A stretch of DNA of 10,474 bases from Betaproteobacteria bacterium (GTDB taxonomy: Bacteria > Pseudomonadota > Gammaproteobacteria > Burkholderiales > Casimicrobiaceae): the NCBI GenBank assembly GCA_003153335.1, contig PLYG01000353.1, positions 3,886 through 14,359 on the forward strand, given 5' to 3'. Numbering within the stretch: position 1 is the first letter of the stretch; each line of letters begins with the position of its first letter. A program made the translations under genes and the position numbers. Positions 7,868-10,474 of this stretch are shown here, piece after piece. The notes beneath the pieces were generated by a model that was not told the origin of the DNA, searched no databases, and saw nothing but the letters and a program-made list of their open reading frames with translations.

Positions 7868-7987
7868 CTATGCACTGGCCGCTGCTACCACGCTGCCCAG
7901 GAATTCCGCGAGCCGCCGAGCTGGACCGATTTGCGGGGCGATGGCGCCTTTGCCGTCCAGAAAGTGGGTGAGGTCAGTGAAGTACAT
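7868..7987 (-). CDS. Short ORF, N-terminal half of the split zinc-ribbon gene
   Basis: This 39-aa ORF begins MYFTDLTHFLDGKGAIAP and continues GPARRLAEFLGSVV, a pattern I recognise as the N-terminus of small hypothetical proteins that normally continue into a Cys-pair zinc ribbon. Here it stops at TAG 7870-7868, and the zinc ribbon follows in the same frame. The ATG lies 13 nt after the RES toxin stop, so it is surely in that operon. Its ribosome site is mediocre (AGG/CAGG upstream). It could be a recent nonsense mutation, a natural gene split, or a site of amber readthrough. Confidence 0.55.
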   Translation of the reverse strand: MYFTDLTHFLDGKGAIAPQIGPARRLAEFLGSVVAAASA

Positions 7988-8000
7988 GGCGCCTGCGATT

Positions 8001-8498
8001 CTACCTGTATGCGGCGCTGCCACTTTCTGTCGAGACGGCGTTGGCCGGATGACCAGGAACCGCCGTCCATGAGAAGGCCGTGTCAACCCGAATATGTCCG
8101 AAGTCGTTGTGCTTAGGGTTCAGCAAGTAGAGGGATTCTTGGGGCACGATTGCGCTTGGTACCACCAACACTGCCGACGCCATACTTTTCTGCCAGTCGT
8201 CGCCAAGGCGGCGCAACGTTTCATTTCCGGTTTGCTGGCGCCAGTTGGTCGGCAACTGTTCGACCTGAATGGTGGATCTCTTGATGGCCGCAGGAATTGT
8301 CGCTGGAACGATCACGTATGGCGCTTGAAGCAAGCGGTCCAGTACCGAGATTTCCAGGAGCGCCGTTGAGATGTGCGCGGCAGCATAAATCATTGGCGTA
8401 CCACAGGAGTTCCAGCGCCCGCCAAATAACCGCGCACCTTCCCCCGTATAAGCTTGGCTGGCGGCGGAGGCGGTCAGCACACGCCAAATCTCAATCAC
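8001..8498 (-). CDS. RES-domain toxin (NAD+-degrading toxin of a Xre/RES pair)
   Basis: This 165-aa cytoplasmic protein has the RES-family signature: WRV at the N-terminus, GEGARLFGGRWN (19-30) with Arg23/Arg28, Tyr38 in MIYAA, Glu49 in TALLEI, and VPSAIVPQESLYLLNP (113-128) with the family serine. The R28, Y38, E49 spacing is close to that of the catalytic Arg-Tyr-Glu set of characterised RES toxins, which degrade NAD+ and arrest growth. The start is GTG at 8498-8496, 15 nt after the antitoxin stop and in the same frame as it. After DFGHIRV the tail (SWTAVPGHPANAV...) is less like relatives, which often end soon after this point, so the last ~25 residues may be altered. The gene appears intact and potentially active. 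Confidence 0.9.
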   Translation of the reverse strand: MIEIWRVLTASAASQAYTGEGARLFGGRWNSCGTPMIYAAAHISTALLEISVLDRLLQAPYVIVPATIPAAIKRSTIQVEQLPTNWRQQTGNETLRRLGDDWQKSMASAVLVVPSAIVPQESLYLLNPKHNDFGHIRVDTAFSWTAVPGHPANAVSTESGSAAYR

Positions 8499-8513
8499 GT
8501 GGATACTGTTCCA

Positions 8514-8948
8514 CTATGTCGGTATCCCGTGCGCGATTCGTCCCAAGGCGTCCATGACCAGGTGGCCACCGATGTCGGTGTCGAGGAGGTCCAGGGGGCG
8601 GTTACCTTCAAGTGTGGGAAGTTTTGACCGTAACCAATCCAATCCATTGGCGTCGTCGTCGAACACTTGACTCGCACGCTCGATGGTTCGAGCAAGTCGG
8701 ACAACCTTTTCGGTTTCATCCCGACTGAGGAGGTCGTTCTCTTTGATGCGCCGCAGAATTGTTCGCTCAACCAGATTAAGCGAGCGGATCAGTTCTGATC
8801 GAGACATGCCAGTCGTTAAAGCGACCGAGTCAATCAAGGCCGCGGGGAGCCCTTGGCGGATCACTCGAACCCAATCACGTGAAGGGAATCCAGTCCCTCC
8901 CGGTGCGCCGTCCAAGGCTAATAGATTGTGCGCGATCAGTTCGTGCAT
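8514..8948 (-). CDS. Xre-type antitoxin with MbcA/ParS toxin-binding domain (DUF2384)
   Basis: This 144-aa protein is the expected partner of the RES toxin. Residues about 35-75 form a helix-turn-helix-like region (IDSVALTTGMSRSELIRSLN, then TILRRIKEN). The C-terminal half (about 86-144) matches the MbcA/ParS toxin-binding domain: RASQVFDD, then DWLRSKLPTLEGNRPLDLLDT and the end VMDALGRIAHGIPT. It should neutralise the toxin by direct binding and repress the operon. I chose the ATG at 8948-8946 (MHELIAHNLL), with AAGG 9 nt upstream; the frame is open further up to 9098, but that extension runs through the promoter and reads as non-protein. The stop is TAG (8516-8514), and the toxin GTG follows six codons on in the same frame. 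Confidence 0.9.
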   Translation of the reverse strand: MHELIAHNLLALDGAPGGTGFPSRDWVRVIRQGLPAALIDSVALTTGMSRSELIRSLNLVERTILRRIKENDLLSRDETEKVVRLARTIERASQVFDDDANGLDWLRSKLPTLEGNRPLDLLDTDIGGHLVMDALGRIAHGIPT

Positions 8949-8991
8949 TGCGACAAGCCTTGATTCGAAACGACGGCAAATTTGACAGCCA

Positions 8992-9044
8992 CTTGACAAG
9001 TAGCATTTGGCGTAATAATATATGCCAAATGGCGATGTGTCAAG
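8992..9044 (-). promoter_or_regulatory. Promoter and nested-palindrome operator of the Xre/RES operon
   Basis: On the minus strand TTGACA (9043-9038) and TATTAT (9020-9015) are separated by exactly 17 nt, a near-consensus sigma-70 promoter pointing at the antitoxin. It is embedded in an inner inverted repeat CATTTGGC-N12-GCCAAATG (9004-9011 / 9024-9031) and an outer one CTTGACA/TGTCAAG (8992-8998 / 9038-9044). The -10 lies in the inner spacer and the -35 in the outer arm, so a bound Xre dimer or tetramer would block RNA polymerase. A further TTTGACA at 8981-8987 adds a third box. On the plus strand TTGACA (8993-8998) with TAATAT (9016-9021), also 17 nt apart, could drive weaker divergent transcription. 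Confidence 0.8.
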
Positions 9045-9106
9045 CGGTCGCTTTGCATCGTGCCATAAGCAGGCGGTTTCGGCTCGAACGAGTAGCAAGC
9101 CAAGCT

Positions 9107-9125
9107 GGTTACAAGGCGGTTACAA
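9107..9125 (+). repeat. Short direct repeat GGTTACAA, 11-nt period
   Basis: GGTTACAA occurs at 9107-9114 and again at 9118-9125, about one helical turn apart and about 45 nt from the tRNA fragment. The position is compatible with an accessory recombinase-binding (arm-type) site beside an att core, but two 8-mers are weak evidence. Confidence 0.35.
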
Positions 9126-9163
9126 AATAAAAATGGTTAGCAGCTACTAACCGCTAACCATTT
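9121..9163 (-). terminator. Intrinsic terminator following the tRNA-Phe fragment
   Basis: A perfect 11-bp inverted repeat (AAATGGTTAGC at 9131-9141 and GCTAACCATTT at 9153-9163) with an 11-nt loop is followed, on the minus strand, by a T-rich tail (TTATTTTG). It starts 7 nt after the CCA end of the tRNA fragment, the normal place for a tRNA terminator. The loop also holds a second CTAACC (9147-9152), so GGTTAG can pair with either of two copies. In either role it would insulate the Xre/RES promoter from transcription coming from the right. Confidence 0.8.
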
Positions 9164-9170
9164 GAATATT

Positions 9171-9225
9171 TGGTGGCCAAGGGCGGAATTGAACCGCCGA
9201 CACGAGGATTTTCAGTCCTCTGCTC
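9171..9225 (-). tRNA. 3' fragment of tRNA-Phe (probable att site)
   Basis: The minus strand gives the 3' 55 nt of a tRNA-Phe. It begins GAGCAGAG, has the anticodon arm with loop CTGAAAA (anticodon GAA) closed by GAGGA/TCCTC, a GTGTC variable region, the T-arm GGCGG-TTCAATT-CCGCC and the acceptor strand ending TTGGCCACCA. The 5' acceptor strand and most of the D-arm are missing: upstream of GAGCAGAG the sequence diverges into an ORF. It is therefore not a functional tRNA. Elements that integrate into tRNA 3' ends leave such a copy at the distal end, while an intact gene is rebuilt at the other end. If so, the element lies on the 5' side (to the right) and original chromosome, or an older tandem element, to the left. 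Confidence 0.85.
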
Positions 9226-9478
9226 CGTAGGCGGCGACATGGAAGCGGGCCCGTCCTGCCTGCTGATAGCCACCGTCGAGCGCCCAGATCCCCCCACTCC
9301 ACTCGTAGGGCTCCGTGCATGACACAACCTTGGCCAGGTCCAGTCCTGACATCGACGGCGCCGCCCGTGCCGCGGCAAGCGCCCGCGCTTCATCGTCCGG
9401 TGTCATGGTCGCGCCCGCCATGAGGCAGCCATTCTGCGCACCCTCTTCCCGCAGTCCACCGGAAAGCGCGCGTGGCAC
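9212..9478 (-). CDS. Hypothetical protein ending inside the tRNA fragment
   Basis: An open frame of 88 codons runs from GTG 9478-9476 (possible later starts at internal ATGs) to TGA 9214-9212. That TGA is part of the anticodon loop of the tRNA fragment. Codon use is strongly GC-biased and protein-like (TPDDEARALAAARAAPSM, then YEWSGGIWALDGGYQ), but I recognise no domain, no membrane segment and no good ribosome site. It may be a small element-borne gene or the remaining 3' part of a longer gene cut by recombination, since its last few codons are supplied by the att sequence. It lies 23 nt after the TPR gene on the same strand. Confidence 0.4.
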   Translation of the reverse strand: MPRALSGGLREEGAQNGCLMAGATMTPDDEARALAAARAAPSMSGLDLAKVVSCTEPYEWSGGIWALDGGYQQAGRARFHVAAYGAED

Positions 9479-9482
9479 GCGC
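9468..9482. repeat. GC-rich palindrome GCGCGTGGCACGCGC
   Basis: This 15-nt perfect palindrome around a single central G lies 19 nt after the TPR gene stop and overlaps the possible GTG of the next ORF. It can form a 5-bp stem with a 5-nt loop but lacks a T-run, so it is a weak terminator candidate or a protein-binding site. Confidence 0.25.
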
Positions 9483-9501
9483 TTCGTCTGACTTGTTCCG
9501 A

Positions 9502-10149
9502 CTATGTGGACTGCCTGGGGCTCTCGGCCATCAGTTGTTCCGCCGCCTTGATGTTGATCTCGAGACTGATCATGTTCGGGTTCACTTGCAGTGCCCGCTT
9601 CCAGTACTTGATCGCCTTGTCATATTGCTCCTGCTGAAAGTAGATCTGGCCGTAGCCCGCAAGCGCGCCGAAGTGATACGGGTTGCGCTTCATCACCTCG
9701 TCACAGTCGGCCAGGGATTTCCTGAATTCGCCGGCGAGGAACAGCACCGTGGCGCGCTTGTTCCAGCCTTCCGTGAAAGCGGGCTTGCGCCGGATCACCT
9801 CGGAGAAGGTGGCGATCGATTCCTTGAATTGACCGGCCTGCATTTCCTCGACACCCTTTGCCATCAAGGCGTCGATGGCCTTGTCGCCTGAGCGGCTCCA
9901 TAGCAGCCACAAACCCTGTTCGGCCACGCCACGCACCAGCGGACTTTCGTCAACAAGACGTTGCTGCAGGATTTTGCCATCCGCAGGCTTGCCGTGACTG
10001 GCGATCCAGGCCACCGCTTCGGCGCGCTGCGCCGCATCCTGGGATCCCAGTCCCTTGAGCGCCTGCGTGCGGTTCGAATAGTGGCTGGATTGCGCGAACG
10101 CGACGGAGATGCAGAGCAGAGCAGCGATGAAGACGGTAAAGCGTGACAT
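9502..10149 (-). CDS. Secreted TPR-repeat protein
   Basis: This 215-aa protein starts at the ATG 10149-10147, preceded by GGAGG at 8 nt, and opens MSRFTVFIAALLCISVAFAQ, a Sec signal peptide with probable cleavage after AFA. A HEAT-like helical part (about 25-90, ALKGLGSQDAAQRAEAVAWI) is followed by about three tetratricopeptide repeats: AGQFKESIATFSEVIRRKPA, AGEFRKSLADCDEVMKRNPY and QEQYDKAIKYWKRALQVNPN. Each has the expected 34-residue period and Pro near the end. TPRs form protein-binding scaffolds; in the periplasm this would be an assembly or adaptor role, with the partner unknown. It begins 44 nt after the efflux-channel stop, so it is probably in the same operon. The longer frame to 10221 lacks a ribosome site and masks the signal peptide. 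Confidence 0.88.
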   Translation of the reverse strand: MSRFTVFIAALLCISVAFAQSSHYSNRTQALKGLGSQDAAQRAEAVAWIASHGKPADGKILQQRLVDESPLVRGVAEQGLWLLWSRSGDKAIDALMAKGVEEMQAGQFKESIATFSEVIRRKPAFTEGWNKRATVLFLAGEFRKSLADCDEVMKRNPYHFGALAGYGQIYFQQEQYDKAIKYWKRALQVNPNMISLEINIKAAEQLMAESPRQST

Positions 10150-10193
10150 GATCAGTACCTCCGATGTCCAGTGAGCGCCGATATTGCCGGAAT

Positions 10194-10474
10194 TCACGGC
10201 CACGGCAGGACTCCGGTCCATCCGCCGCCCAAAGCCTTCACCAACCCGGCCGCCGCAACCAGGCGCTGGCGCAGGATGTCGAGCGCAGAGCGGCGGTTGG
10301 TGTACGCAATCGTCTGCGCGGTGACAACGGAAAGGTAGCTGACCGTCCCGGCTCGATACTGATTCAGCGCGATCTCGACCGATTGATCCGCGGCGGCGAC
10401 CGCGGCGTCCTGCACCACGGATTCCTGCTCGAGCAGGCGCTGCGCGACGAGATTGTCCTCGACCTCCTGGAATG
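10194..10474 (-). CDS. Outer-membrane efflux channel, NodT/TolC type (C-terminal part)
   Basis: The last 93 residues or so of an RND-type outer-membrane factor, cut by the right edge. It reads FQEVEDNLVAQRLLEQE, then a long helix ending in IALNQYRAGTVSYLSVVTAQ, and finally RQRLVAAAGLVKALGGGW near the C-terminus. These blocks are diagnostic of the NodT/OprM family: the second coiled-coil repeat of the periplasmic tunnel and the conserved ALGGGW end. Such channels trimerise in the outer membrane and work with an inner-membrane pump and a periplasmic adaptor, whose genes usually precede this one and would lie to the right of the window. The substrate cannot be told from this fragment. The frame is open to the edge, so the N-terminus (often lipid-modified) is not seen. 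Confidence 0.9.
   Translation of the reverse strand, partial: FQEVEDNLVAQRLLEQESVVQDAAVAAADQSVEIALNQYRAGTVSYLSVVTAQTIAYTNRRSALDILRQRLVAAAGLVKALGGGWTGVLPWP

Noticed and set aside
7868..8086. Longer start for the zinc-ribbon N-terminal half
   Set aside because: The extra residues overlap the toxin's 3' end and are not family-like; MYFTDLTHFLD is the usual beginning.
8514..9098. Longer antitoxin start giving 50 extra residues
   Set aside because: The extension runs through the promoter and operator palindromes and is not protein-like; the ATG at 8948 has AAGG upstream and starts at the family-like region.
9171..9225. Functional tRNA-Phe gene
   Set aside because: The 5' acceptor strand and most of the D-arm are absent, so it cannot fold into a tRNA.
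1..10474. CRISPR array, insertion sequence or transposase
   Set aside because: No regularly spaced repeats and no transposase motif or terminal inverted repeats flanking an ORF were seen on either strand.

Overview
The window looks like proteobacterial DNA, most likely from a betaproteobacterium of the Burkholderiales. The reasons are protein-level resemblance (NodT-type efflux channel, RadC, RES/Xre pair), moderately high GC and strong Shine-Dalgarno sites. This is an impression from the sequence and was not tested by a search. Every gene I can support lies on the minus strand, so transcription runs right to left.

Layout from right to left. The right end (10474-9502) holds the C-terminal part of an outer-membrane efflux channel, then a secreted TPR protein. 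At 9478-9212 is an unrecognised small ORF whose stop codon falls inside a 55-nt 3' fragment of a tRNA-Phe gene (9225-9171). A strong intrinsic terminator (9163-9121) follows the fragment. A tRNA 3' fragment with unrelated sequence on its 5' side is the usual scar of a tRNA-targeting integrative element, so 9171-9225 is probably an att site.

Left of the att site is a compact defence/stress-type operon (8948-7183): an Xre antitoxin with an MbcA/ParS toxin-binding domain, a RES-domain toxin (family known to degrade NAD+), a small zinc-ribbon protein split into two ORFs by an in-frame TAG, and a DUF1810 protein. A near-consensus sigma-70 promoter inside nested inverted repeats (8992-9044) precedes it and probably serves as its autoregulatory operator.

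Next is a five-gene import operon (6947-1338): a periplasmic family 1 solute-binding protein, an FAD-dependent oxidoreductase, two CUT1-type permeases and a MalK/UgpC-type ATPase. Together these would make a complete ABC importer, probably for a sugar, polyol or similar small organic, with one catabolic flavoenzyme cotranscribed. No dedicated regulator is visible.

The left end (1337-1) looks decayed: a 440-nt stretch with no convincing gene, a radC-family remnant lacking its N-terminal part and carrying an in-frame TAG, a coding-like stretch broken by two adjacent TAG codons, and the start of a small ORF that runs off the edge.

The most interesting material is the RES/Xre operon with its two accessory genes next to a tRNA-Phe att scar, and the recurrence of TAG codons inside frames that otherwise read as one protein. 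I did not find an unmistakably new system. The accessory pair (split zinc-ribbon and DUF1810) behind the NAD+-degrading toxin is the best candidate for something not well described.
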